A stretch of 64,000 nucleotides of DNA from Clusia tigrina (lineage: Eukaryota > Arthropoda > Insecta > Diptera > Clusiidae): assembly GCA_920105625.2 (NCBI GenBank), contig OV050030.1:410517034-410581033 (forward strand), read 5' to 3'. The position numbers and the translations under genes were made by a program. Positions 11,641 to 23,817 of this stretch are shown in pieces. The notes under the pieces are model-generated. The model was not told the origin of the DNA. It did no database searches and worked only from the letters and a program-made list of their open reading frames with translations. Position 1 is the stretch's first letter; every line of letters begins with the position of its first letter.

Positions 11641-13554
11641 TGTGTTCTGTCAGTGTGACTAGTCCAACCAATGGTCACTTCACCAATCTTGTGTATATTG
11701 TATACGATAGCTTTATTCCGTTGGAGCAAATTTAAGTAGAGATATGGAACATATTTCCACAAATATTTAAAATGGAAAAAAATTAGCAATTATGGCTGTT
11801 GTTCTGAATCAAAGGGGTGGGAACTTTCCCAACCATATTTTCGTCCTTTGTACCCAGTTCCTTTCGTTACATTTTTATAAATCCAGTATTTGTTGGAATA
11901 TCTAAATAGAGACTTATGATACGTATGAAAATTATGTGGGGTATTCAAATGTGCAATTGGTGTTAAATTCATCAGAGTTTTCTTATGTGAAACAAACCAA
12001 AATTCAGTGCAAATTGGTAGCAAAATAGTTTGTTTCATTTCCATGATATTAGCAATATTTGCTTGACTAATAAATATTGAAATTAATATAGAAATTCAAC
12101 TGACATATGACAAAAGTGAGAAAATTGCAAATATTAATTGTCGAAACTAGTTTTAGGAATATATTAAATTATTTACTGATTCTCTTTCCTACAACAAATA
12201 TTACATTGTGTACTAGTGGCGGAGCGAACCTGAATCTGGATACAGGAGGAGTGTGCAGAAAAATTGCATGTGGTCGACAATGGCAGATGTTTGTGTATTT
12301 GCAGAGTCGGACGGTGAATAGAAACATTGCGCATCCATAGTTTTGAAATTGCTTTTATAGTAAATTTAATTTGTGGAATATAAAATTTTCTAATATTTAT
12401 TTTTATGGTTTCTTTGAACAATTTTTTATATTTTTAAAGGTTTTTACACAAACTGATTGAAAAATGTATAAACTAATAAAAAACGGCTGGACCCACTTTT
12501 AGCGAAAAATAACAAAATTAGCTAACAAGGAGACAAATTTGCTGTAGCACAACTTTCCCCCCTCTATTACCATTTTATAAAAGCGTTTCCTCACGCACGG
12601 CACAGCAAAGAGTCTCGTCTCTCTTTAAAGACTAAAGACAATGGGAGTATGGCACACATTGTCCGGGGAGACTTCAAAGAGGAAATTGTGATAGCACAAA
12701 TTTTTTTCTGTTGTACTTTGCTTAAAAAGAATGCGTGGATCCTTAGTACCTCAACTATCCTTCTACTTTTGTTAAATGACAATACCAACAGTCAGACAGA
12801 TGGCATCATTGTTACAGTTAGTTGTTGCAAGAACAAGATAATAGTAAAGAGCGTGCATCTCTCTCCTGAATTAAATATGTGAATTGTTTTTGAGGCCAGT
12901 GAGATATAAGAACACTTTCAATAAAAAAGCAAAACTGTTTAAATGAAAAGAGCAAAACTGTTTAAATGAAGCCCTAAAAAATAAAGTAGAACATTTTCAC
13001 TTTGCTTGAGCTTTTTGATGGTAAATGTTGGCGAGCGGGGTATAATAAAATAGCCCCGTACTGATGCCAAGCCAAGGCATACAATTTTCATCCGTTCTAT
13101 AATCCCTAAACAATATTTGCAGCCACTTACTGGAGAGCAGTTTTGAACAAGAAAAAAAACCTCAGTGAGGCATATCAGACACAATCTACGAGTATCTTCT
13201 GAACAAATTGTATTTGTTGTTATGAGGATAATTGCACGGCGAACTTCATATGTATTGTGCTCACATCAAAGATTTCAAGATACTCTTAAGATGGTGAAGT
13301 TACAAGATATAAGCGTAACATCGTTATTCGGATGTTCTTCACAGTTCTTCTTGTCAGTCAAAGCTGCAGTACACCGGCAGTTTCATGTACAGAGAATAAG
13401 AATTGTTTCCCTTCGATTGTTGCCAGGGGAACTCTTGCGAGGACTTGGGAATTTGGTCGTAGTTAGAGCAAAGTTAAGATATTGATTATATAAATATTAA
13501 CAAAATTTCCTATTGGAAATGAATATGTACAAGTATATATTTTTAATAATATAT

Positions 13555-14106
13555 TATTACAAAATTACCCTCCTGACAATTTGTACTGTTACGAAATTGC
13601 TCTCCTGACAATTCACTCTAACTCTCAATACTAGGATTCGTATTACTGGATTGTGTAGTAATCAGACAATCGCTAGTTAAATTAAAATAATTAACTTTAT
13701 TTAATTATTACAATTTACACAGTTAATATTAGCCTTAAAATTTGCTTTATTCCAATTTGCACATTATTTAAAAATTCAGTTAATCACTTTATTACTTATT
13801 AATACTGTAACTGCTGCAAGTGAAATGCACGACGTGCACACTGTCACGATTTCTGCTCAATTAAGTGTCAACATTAATTGTGTGGTGGCTTATATACCTT
13901 TCTTATGGTTGAAGTAGAACATTCTAGAAAATTCCCCACATTTCGGAAGAAATTCGAGAACATTCTCGAATTTTATCTATACTACCAATGAAGGTTCTGG
14001 AGTAAACTTTGTCTCGATTTATATACACCTCTCTCGTAGTAACTGAACTTAATAGAGGTATCCTAAAAGTATGCAATCATTTAAGTTTCAATATAATATT
14101 CCTTGC
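13555..14106 (-). mobile_element. Solo LTR, copy inside the second duplication unit
   Basis: This is the +6661 counterpart of the LTR at 6894-7445 and I see no difference from it. It exists because the whole 6661-bp block was duplicated, not because of an independent insertion. Orientation is minus, with the TATA box at 13896-13889. Confidence 0.7.
13889..13970 (-). promoter_or_regulatory. Heat-shock-element-like array plus TATA box (duplication copy 2)
   Basis: The spacing and sequence are the same as at 7228-7309: two four-unit GAA/TTC arrays (13917-13934 and 13953-13970) and TATATAAG on the minus strand at 13896-13889. See the copy-1 entry for the reading. Confidence 0.6.
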
Positions 14107-16091
14107 GGAACTTTGGAAATTGTTTATAGACACTTCTGAATGCCTCGGCTCATGTTTTAATCCATTGTGTGGGGTGTTTGATGCACATATATTTGAAAAA
14201 AGTTGGAACGGGGAAAACTGCTACTAGTAGGAGCCTAGTGAGGATGTAATGTCTAGAATAGGTCATTAAAGTTACTTGAAGGGTCAATGCCAACATCCTC
14301 TGATGTTTCGTAGGAAGTTCCCATATTAACTAAATAAGTAAGTATAGTAATTTTATCTTTGTTTCAATTGTGATTTAATAAATATATATTTTAATATTCC
14401 ATGATGAACTTTGAATTGAAATATTTTGTACTCGCATCCCTGAAGAATTTATAATCTTGACTTCTGAACTTTAAAACCTCTGCAATTTCTACAACCACTA
14501 TTCAAACTAAGGTCTAACAAAGTTGCAGCAAAACATTTATTTAAAAAGTACTGACATGACAAATGAAATGTATTGCGAGCAATTGAGGCCTGTGCTTGCT
14601 ATGGCACCACATATTTAAACTACTCAAAGTGTGTCAATCTCAATCTAAGATTTGTGAAGTTGAAACTAAACTTTCGAATAACTGCAAAGGGACTGAGCAA
14701 TCATGGTTAACGAACCGCAGAACCGCGCTTTTGGGCGCATGAACGGAATATCGAGTTAGTCGGCAAGAATCAGAAGTGAAATGCACATGCCGAGAACTTG
14801 GCGAAAGAGCGGCGAAGAATGTGCGCAATTTTAATTAAGTTTAGCGGGCGGTATGGTGCGGGACAAACTTTGAATCTGGACTATTTGAATGTCTGTAAAC
14901 AACTTTCCACATGCCGACGCAGACGGACGGGCACATGCAGTATGCAGTAAGAAGTTTCCAAGTATTTGCAAGAATTTTAATTACATTCTGTCTTGGCGAA
15001 ACATTGAAGCGCTACATCAATACAAGCACGCACAAAATACACACATTTTATTTGCGGCTGCATTTGAATCTTGCGTGAGGAATGTTTTGCGAGGAATTTT
15101 CTCCAAGTGAGGGGCTACCGCTTTATATGTAAAGTTACCTTTTGCCAGTCGCAAAAGTTATAATTAATAAAATTCCTGCTTCCTTGTTTGTCTTCTGCTG
15201 GCATCCAGGTAAGCACTTCGCTCACGAACTCCCCTATTCAGTCCTATTTTCGTTCATTCAGTGCTAGCTGCTATTGAAAAGCACCATTTTGCACTTGTAA
15301 GTAATTTAAAATTAAAATTGCAAATTACGAATTTTCCCACAACTCATTTGAATTGTGCCATTTTCACTCCCCCGCCACTCATGCTGAAATATGCCAAGTT
15401 TACTCGATTCAGTCATAATTTTGACGCTGTAAACTGTTGCGTTTGTGAAATGCGGGGCGGAATTAAAGTTTCATACGCGTTTCTCATTTAAATTAAGTCG
15501 CCAAAGCAGGCAAAAAGCCTTTTTGGCTGTCACGTGCTTTAATAATCAAAACCACATATTTAATTAAAATTTAAATCTAAACTGGCACTCATTTTGCACC
15601 GGATGAAAATATGCTAATTGCAAACATACACACAAACAAACACACACACAAGCAGGAATACACCGCATAGAAATTTTAATATGTGTGCCATGCAAGGACT
15701 CGCAGGAATTCGTGTTGTGTGCAATTATAGCGTAATTATTAACATTCACAAACAAGCACAATTGTGCAACTGTTCCGAACTGTAGAAGTAGCTGCAAACC
15801 TGCGTATCTGGTTTCAGTGGCTCCGGCTCTTGGCCTTTGATACCAGTGTATGAGCACACTTGGCTTGGCTGTTACCGGGCGTGGTTGTTATGGAAAGTGA
15901 CAGATGATTAGAGTCCATCAACCAGTTTCAATTATCAATTGCAGCTTTGATATCCACATAAAAATGCAGACAGATTAATATGAATCAAGTGTTGCGAATA
16001 GTGCAAAATTGAAAAGTTGTTAATGAGAACTTAGGAATTTGCAGATTCCACAATTACGAATGGTTTTTCAAATTGATTTTTTAAGTAAAGC

Positions 16092-16231
16092 AAACTTTGG
16101 AAGCAAAGTAAAAGCAAATAAAACACTAAACACGGAAGGTGGTTATGAAAGCACACTTTGGAAGCAAAGTAAAAAGATATAACACACTAAACACTGAAGG
16201 TGTTTATGAAAGTAGACTTTGCCCGGAAAAG
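16092..16231. repeat. 61-bp tandem repeat (duplication copy 2)
   Basis: This is the +6661 counterpart of 9431-9570, with C instead of A at 16224. Confidence 0.8.
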
Positions 16232-16899
16232 ATACAATTTCAAACAGAAAAGTGAGTGGTGAAAATTTGGCATTTGCAAATTATGAGTGGCTTTGAACTT
16301 AATTTTGAAATTATACACTGATTAGTAAAAATGGGTATGAAAGGAAGATAAGCACTGGCACCACCCTGGTAATATTCCACCACCCACTTTCAACTTTGCT
16401 AAGAGCGGCTCAACAGCAACCCTTCGAAGAGTACATATTAGTTTGGATATAAATTGTAACTATGAATTAGTTGAAAAGTTACTAAAAGATAGAGTATCCT
16501 TCTTGAAGGCATAGAAATAGAGTATCCTTTCTTTTACCTAAATAATTTAAATCGGAAATACAGAAATACTCAAATTAAATTTTAAAGGACTTTTTAAGTG
16601 ACAGTAAAACAGGTAAATAAATGCAATACCAGCATCCCATTTTATTATGACTTCTTCTCATTTTGTGTTACAGAAATCTGTCGAATGGCATCTTTTATTT
16701 TATTGTCTCTTGATCTTAATTTGTCTTATGGACACCTAGGAAGGGACTTTTGGTAACGTGGTTTTATTGCTAGGAGAGAGATTTGCACTGTATGAAATTC
16801 TTTTTTAAGTACTGTCACCAACTATTTTAGTAGTAGACGGTCAAAAAAAGCAGTACTTAGTTTGCTTTATATTTATGTATACAGCCACACAGCCTAGAT

Positions 16900-18301
16900 T
16901 ATATTAGATATATTTAAGGGTGTTATACACTGCGACCTGAAAGATCAATTGTGATGCCCCTATTTATTTGAAAGATGAGGATAGTCTCATCTGTAAATCT
17001 TCTGTCAGGTTAATTTTCGAAAGGATATCATATATTTTGGAGGAATCAAGTTCAGGGATCTTGCTCATATCCAAAATATATTCTCCAAAACACCTGAGTC
17101 TTTTGTGTGCCAATGGTCCGCAGTCTGTGATCAGGTGCAGTGAGGTTTCGTCACTTTCTCCGCAGAATCGACAGATGGCATCTCAAGATATACCCAACCT
17201 GTTCATATGGCATGAGTCTACAATTTCCACTTAAAATGCCTGTGATGATTTTTAATTTACTCCGAGGCATATTTATTAACTTCTAAGCTCTTTTAGGATT
17301 AAAAACTCCCAGAAGAGGTTTGGACTGTCTTAATCCCGGAAGAGTTTTCCATGTTTGACTTCTTTCTCCATCTGTACACTTCTTCAGCAGACCTCCAATG
17401 GTATTGGATGATAGTCCACAGAAGGGTTCAGGGCCGTTGAAAGGAGAGCCCGCAGCCTTCCTAGCTAAGCTATTAGCCTTCTCAATTCCCTCTACTCCTA
17501 TGTGGCCTGGTACCCACATTAGAGATAACTTGTCAATACTGCCTAGGGAGTTTAGCTTCCCAATACAGTCCCATACAATTTTAGACCTCACCAAGGGTGA
17601 GCTCAGACTCTAGAGTGCTGCTTGACTATCAGATAGTATCACGATGTATTTCCCCCGATGTTCAATGTTGATCTGGGTACATCTTTCAATAGCGTGAATC
17701 TCCGCTTGAAAAATGCTAGGGATATAACCCCTTGGTTCCCAGTAGTTTTTACTAGGCCCAAATACCCCTGCCCCAGTTACGTCCATTGTCTTAGAACCGT
17801 CAGTATACCATAAGAGGGAATTTTCTCTAATTTTATATGTTTCAGTTACACCTTTACTTTTATTTTTGCAACGCATCCTTGTACCGTATTTGTATGCAAA
17901 ATTTAAGTTCTTGGCATAGAATCCATGTGAGATTTAAGTATAGCATATTCTTGAACTGAATTGTTACCTCATATATTTTGGTTGTAATTTGATTGTCTCG
18001 AGATAGTTTCTTTTATTATCGAAAGAAGAGATTTCCTATCAGAAATTTGAATTACTAGATGTAGGGTGTTAGATCTAGTAGAACTTCCATTGCTGCCGTT
18101 GGACAGGTGCGCATAGCTTCATTGATTTCAAGGCAGGCGAGGCGTTGTACTTTACCTAAAGCAAATTTCGCTGTCTTAAGTCTGACTCCATTTGACCAGG
18201 CTACAGAACCATAGGTGACCGTAGGTCTCACCATCATGGTATGCATCCAGCGAACGATTTTTGGGTTACATCCCGAAAGCCACCCTAAGACTATGAAGAA
18301 A
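16900..18301 (-). pseudogene. 5'-truncated LINE family A fragment (duplication copy 2)
   Basis: This is the +6661 counterpart of the fragment at 10239-11640. It has the same reverse-transcriptase end, RNase H, in-frame TAG (17612-17610), Asn substitution and zinc knuckle. Because both disabling changes are shared, the element was already dead before the block duplicated. Confidence 0.85.
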
Positions 18302-19399
18302 TGTGTTCTGTCAGTGTGACTAGTCCAACCAATGGTCACTTCACCAATCTTGTGTATATTGTATACGATAGCTTTATTCCGTTGGAGCAAATTTAAGTAG
18401 AGATATGGAACATATTTCCACAAATATTTAAAATGGAAAAAAATTAGCAATTATGGCTGTTGTTCTGAATCAAAGGGGTGGGAACTTTCCCAACCATATT
18501 TTCGTCCTTTGTACCCAGTTCCTTTCGTTACATTTTTATAAATCCAGTATTTGTTGGAATATCTAAATAGAGACTTATGATACGTATGAAAATTATGTGG
18601 GGTATTCAAATGTGCAATTGGTGTTAAATTCATCAGAGTTTTCTTATGTGAAACAAACCAAAATTCAGTGCAAATTGGTAGCAAAATAGTTTGTTTCATT
18701 TCCATGATATTAGCAATATTTGCTTGACTAATAAATATTGAAATTAATATAGAAATTCAACTGACATATGACAAAAGTGAGAAAATTGCAAATATTAATT
18801 GTCGAAACTAGTTTTAGGAATATATTAAATTATTTACTGATTCTCTTTCCTACAACAAATATTACATTGTGTACTAGTGGCGGAGCGAACCTGAATCTGG
18901 ATACAGGAGGAGTGTGCAGAAAAATTGCATGTGGTCGACAATGGCAGATGTTTGTGTATTTGCAGAGTCGGACGGTGAATAGAAACATTGCGCATCCATA
19001 GTTTTGAAATTGCTTTTATAGTAAATTTAATTTGTGGAATATAAAATTTTCTAATATTTATTTTTATGGTTTCTTTGAACAATTTTTTATATTTTTAAAG
19101 GTTTTTACACAAACTGATTGAAAAATGTATAAACTAATAAAAAACGGCTGGACCCACTTTTAGCGAAAAATAACAAAATTAGCTAACAAGGAGACAAATT
19201 TGCTGTAGCACAACTTTCCCCCCTCTATTACCATTTTATAAAAGCGTTTCCTCACGCACGGCACAGCAAAGAGTCTCGTCTCTCTTTAAAGACTAAAGAC
19301 AATGGGAGTATGGCACACATTGTCCGGGGAGACTTCAAAGAGGAAATTGTGATAGCACAAATTTTTTTCTGTTGTACTTTGCTTAAAAAGAATGCGTGG

Positions 19400-19972
19400 A
19401 ACAAAAGTAAAAGAGACAACGCCACAGGCGGTCAGCACCGCAGGGCTTTGCTGAAAGAAATGTCAAGTATGCATAAAACTTTTCCGCATGTTTGTCGGAA
19501 TTTGTGAATTTTTCGTTTTTGTGGGTCACCAGCACAGCACAATGGCATGGAATTAAGGGAAAACCGGGAGCGTACAATGACAGCGACAGACAATAAAGAA
19601 AGCCATTAGATTTGAGCACTGCTGTTTCCAATTGAGTGACACAAGGCAAACGGGTTCTCTTTAAACTGGGCTTCATGGCACAGAAGATTTTCCTCAAATT
19701 TGGAAGACTGTGATTGCGATTTGTTTCAATTATGCAACTTAGATGGATATTAATTACATTCAGTTGTTCTGAGCTCTATAGTTGCGATGTAAGGCAAAAC
19801 TGATTCGCTGCTGCTAGGGATGCATATGAGATTAAATGGGCACCGGCCCACGAAACTGATTGTGCCACTACTGGCGATTGTGTTTCCGCTCTCAGCAGAA
19901 GTATGAATGTTGTCCTTAAATAGTTAATTTTTAACTAACTGAAGTTTTGTTGTCAATTAAGGAGTACTGACG
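19400..19972. other. Non-coding spacer
   Basis: Unique sequence between the end of the tandem duplication and the first SINE. I see no gene, repeat or RNA in it. Confidence 0.5.
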
Positions 19973-20171
19973 AACCACCATAGGCGGTGGAATGGTAAGC
20001 ATGCTAGACCCACACCTCGAGGGTCGCAGGTTCAAATCCTGCCACGGGCTTGGTCTTCAAAAATGCTTTTTTCTATAAAACCCTTTTCTCTTTGAGTCGA
20101 AGGCCTCTGTAGCTAGTACTCATTCCCCCAACACCTTGCCCTCATAATTAATTATGGTGTAAGATATAATG

Positions 20172-20218
<47 letters not shown>

Positions 20219-20219
20219 T
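19973..20219 (+). mobile_element. tRNA-derived SINE, copy A
   Basis: The tRNA-like head carries an A-box-like segment (TGGAATGGTAAGCATGC, about 19988-20004) and a good B box GGTTCAAATCC (20029-20039), the internal RNA polymerase III promoter. A tRNA-unrelated body follows with the conserved block AGTCGAAGGCCTCTGTAGCT (about 20095-20114) and GTACTCATTCCCCCAACACC. The element ends in ATTATGGTGTAAGATATAAT and an (AAT)n tail to 20219. The same head, body and tail recur in reverse orientation at 43896-44093 and 61187-61377, which makes this a dispersed family and not a tRNA gene. SINEs encode no protein and rely on a LINE for movement. Confidence 0.85.
20166..20219. repeat. (AAT)n microsatellite tail of the SINE
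   Basis: About 17 AAT/TAA triplets, nearly perfect, directly following the SINE body. Simple-repeat tails are typical of SINE/LINE 3' ends. Confidence 0.9.
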
Positions 20220-23200
20220 AGTAGTCTTTTTTTAGTACCTTTATGCTGGGACTGGCAATATGGGTTCTTTGCAGTCAAGTAGCATCTCAGGAACTTCTTT
20301 TTGGCAATATGAATTCCAACTAACCCGGCCTGAAGCTCTCAGAAAATCTAAACAACTTCTTCAGTGGCACATAGAGTTATATCGGTTGTCTTCAGACCAT
20401 TATATTGACCTCTTTCGCATGGGATTGATTCTTCATTCAATCAAATCTGTCGCTGACAATTGATGTCACACTGAGATAGATTCTCATTCTATAATAGTCA
20501 ATTTATAAAAAGCCCCTGTGATGAGTAAGTAAACACCAATCCCTTTTTGACCACAGCAACTTTTTTTGTTTTCTTGATAATTTTCCAAAAATTTTGAGCT
20601 CAATTTCGGCCCCGTTGCAATATCATAAATAATGGTGAAATATAAAGGAGCCAACATTTTGGCATAAATAACAAAATAAAACTGCACCATTTATGTTGAT
20701 GTTGTCGGAATTTAAAGCCCACTGCGGGCTTTTTCCCTTTTGTTGATTTTGTGTAAGCTGATTTATGTATGCGTGTATGTCCATGTATGTGTGCCTTGGT
20801 GTCTGTGTGTTTGCGTTATTTTGCGTATGTATGCATGGTGCATTGTTTGTATTCAACACATGCATTACGTGTTTGCGAGAGGTTAAATGCATGTCAACAT
20901 CAAAAATAATTTAAAATTTCGTGTAATTGAGTTTAAACATTGCTGGGTTATTTAAAATTTTTGCGCTTCATGGTAAATAGCTGCAGTCACTGGCACAAGA
21001 ACATGCGGAATAGTAAATATTTGCTAAAATTAAATAAGCCCTGGATCTACGTGCTGAATATGATGCTAAGCTAGAAGCCCTCAAGTTGCTCATGCATTAA
21101 TTAAAGAAGCGATTGAGGTGATAAGTTGGAAACCCAAAGTTTTTTAATATCACACTAAACTGCAAAGAGTTAATTGGTAGCAGTGAACTAGTGGAAACAG
21201 AAAGCAGAATTTAAGCATTTCAAGGAAAAATTATTTCAAGTGAGTCCACTACTTCAGCTTTGGAAATTGCTCAACAACAAGTTTTTCGTTATAGAAGGAT
21301 ACAAAGTTTATTCGGGAACTTCCACTGAAATACTCAAAAAACTGTCTAGTTTTAAATCTGTGGAATTCGCCACTTATTAGCATAGCGTAGACGACAGCTC
21401 CATCGCTATAGTGGAAAGAAATGATGATTATATTTGATGGTGAACGATGCTGTGGAAATGTTGGGTATCTACAAAGGACTAGAGCAACATTTACACGAGC
21501 GATTCTTTGTTCCTTGCGTCAAAGACCCAAAATACCTTGGTAGTGACTATAAATTGGACCACACCATTTATATACAAATATGAGCACAGCCGCTACTTTG
21601 CGGTTTGGTTCGTAATATTATCATTATTCATGGTGTATATGTTGCAATTACTTGCGGAACTTCATGACATGATTCGGCCCAATTGTGACGTCAAACTCAG
21701 TGTTAAAAAATAGTGGTAATCATAACTCCGAAACTTGTTAGTCTCTTTATAGTGTAGCAATAAATAATTACTATTGTTAGTCTCATTATAGAGGACCATT
21801 TATTTGTTCGTCCTTTTTACTATTGCCAATAGCTCACATTTGTTTACACAGTTCTTTTGGTACAGTTACAGTTTATACCAAACACACATTTTTTTTGGTT
21901 ATTAATACGAATAGAAAATATTTTAGATTTATACAGTTTTATTTGTTATTAATACGAAGAGAGAAAATTATAAATAAAATATAAAAAGTGTGTATATCAG
22001 TATTCGTCAATAGGTTCAATTCGTTTACTTAGATCACATCTTGGACAACCACTTTCCCTCTGGTTGTATGACTTTCCACTAGCTCAGAATGTTCCCTGAA
22101 AGAAAGGAATAGAATGATTACTCTTGGCACTATACCAGTAGAAATGTGTATGTGGATCAGTGCGACTTAACCTGCTCTTAATTAATTCATGTTTTGTACC
22201 TCTCTTAACTTTACGAATATCAGATCATTAATTTAACTTAAAATAATTGATTAATTTTGCTGATTCCTTTAATTAAACACTGTTCCTATAAATGCACCCA
22301 TTGCATGCTTGGGCGCGGCTTGAGATTGAGTGGTTAAAGTGATGAGTATTTCCTACTGTAAGTAGTAGTGGAAGTTTAAAATTTATTCAACTATATAATC
22401 AAGGTCCCTTACTAAGGTATCAATACAATTTATTATTAAGAAAAAAAAATTAAATTCTAAATATATTTCCAAACATTATAATCCACTTGACAACCGCATA
22501 AGTCTTTATTTCAGCAAAATTTAACTTCTTTCATTTCCGTCTCCCTGAGCTCCCCGAACGCACGCACTCAGCTTATTGAAAAGCTGCTTTAAGTTTATGG
22601 GAATAATAAATTTCGTAAGCCGAGTTAGCAAAAACGTTTGTTTTGGTTTGCCAAATGTTGAAATCGAAAGCACATTCACCAGTTCAAAGCAAGACTAATC
22701 CGGCATTTGTGCAAGGAGTAAAAACAATTTTCCATTATTGACTATAAATTTCAATTGTCAGGCAAAAACATGCAGGAGGATGTGTACGATATGCACCTTT
22801 ATGTGTTCATTTCGGAATGACACTGAAAGTTAAATTAAAATTTGTGTTTCAGAACTCTCTTTAATAATGTTTCAATTGCCATGTGCAGTATAGGTAAGTA
22901 TGTATGTATGAGTGGGCATCTGTGTGTATTCGTGTGGGGAAGAGAAACAAACATTGAAATTAAATAAATATTTATTTTTTAATCTAACGGGCGAACTGAT
23001 GTTCATGTAACCAAGAAAGGATGAGGTATTTCGTAAATTGAAAAATTGATTTTTCTGCAGCCAGATTCATTTCAGAGTTTCGATTACTAACAACAATATT
23101 ATGTTTAGATATCTACAACCAAAATGAAAATAAATTGTAGCTCTATTGTATGATGCCTATTCTCAACACATTCTAAGACACACTTATTAGGATGATGTGG

Positions 23201-23756
23201 ACGAAAGCCTTAAATAAGTTTACTGATGACGATTTCCATAAGCATCGTCTTCATAGTAATGATCGCAAATATTTGTCTTCAAATTAAAAATGAAGTAAAC
23301 TAACTTTCAATTCAATTTCAAGACCGCGATTAATTTGTTCACATGCCATTTCTAACTTGATTACCCTAAGACCCTTCATTATACTATTTGTGAGCAGTAA
23401 CTATCTTATATGGCTTTATTTCAGTAAGATTTAATAATGAACTAACATATTGGCCTTCTACCAAATTTTGTACATTACTCTTTATCTGACTTTCTTGGAT
23501 GTAGAATATGTATGTGTGTGTAGATTGCGTGAATAAAGTCAAAATATTACAGATGTACTCAGAAGTAACTTCAACGCGAATGTGTTTATTGCGTAAATTC
23601 CAGATAATTCTAAGATGAGATGGGGAATGTCCATTTTCCTAATTTAAATACATGTACTGACCTGACACAGCCTTACTGAAACGATACTTAAGAACACTTC
23701 TACATATTTGCAAACAACTAAGGTTTTAAGAAACAATCATTTCGATACTATTCCAT
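20220..23756. other. Non-coding DNA, no recognised gene
   Basis: AT-rich, intron-like sequence. I find no coding exon with recognisable protein similarity and no transposon ends. Short CA/GT-rich stretches around 20770-20840 and 22890-22940 are only low-complexity DNA. Confidence 0.5.
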
Positions 23757-23817
23757 AGGCGGAATTTGAACCATCGACCACAAAATAGGATACTTTTTGC
23801 CAATAAACCACGACGAC
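23757..23817 (-). other. tRNA-like relic (tRNA pseudogene or degraded SINE head)
   Basis: On the minus strand there is a B-box match GGTTCAAATTCC (23772-23761). An A-box-like TGGTTTATTGGCAAAAAG lies upstream (about 23808-23791), with the spacing expected of a tRNA. The flanks GTCGTCG...CGCC resemble the head of the SINE elsewhere in the window (GCCGCCC...). The acceptor stem does not pair well and I see no SINE body or tail, so a functional tRNA is unlikely. Confidence 0.4.

Larger units (their letters stand above)
6078..12738. repeat. 6661-bp tandem duplication, copy 1
   Basis: The sequence from 6078 to 12738 recurs head-to-tail at 12739-19399 with a constant offset of 6661. The left edge is sharp: position 6077 (t) differs from 12738 (g), and identity begins at the A of ATCC (6078/12739). 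The right edge ends in GCGTGG at 12738/19399. One further base (A at 12739/19400) is shared, so there is about 1 bp of microhomology at the breakpoint and no long flanking repeat. The unit contains an LTR, a 61-bp tandem repeat and a LINE fragment. The only difference I noticed between copies is A at 9563 against C at 16224. Confidence 0.95.
12739..19399. repeat. 6661-bp tandem duplication, copy 2
   Basis: This is the second head-to-tail copy of the unit at 6078-12738. All open frames recur at +6661 with identical lengths, apart from the frames that cross the junction or the outer boundary. The junction at 12738/12739 joins AATGCGTGG to ATCCTTAGTACC. The unique continuation after copy 2 begins at 19400 (AACAAAAG). 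Near-identity across AT-rich non-coding DNA means the duplication is very young, kept homogeneous by gene conversion, or created during assembly. Confidence 0.95.

Noticed and set aside
10215..11705. TGTATAC at 10215-10221 and 11699-11705 as target-site duplication of the LINE in the duplicated unit
   Set aside because: Seven AT-rich bases recur easily by chance and do not sit exactly at the element ends.
19973..20045. A functional tRNA gene
   Set aside because: The B box is good, but the acceptor stem does not pair and the same head is fused to the same body in two other places, which marks a SINE.
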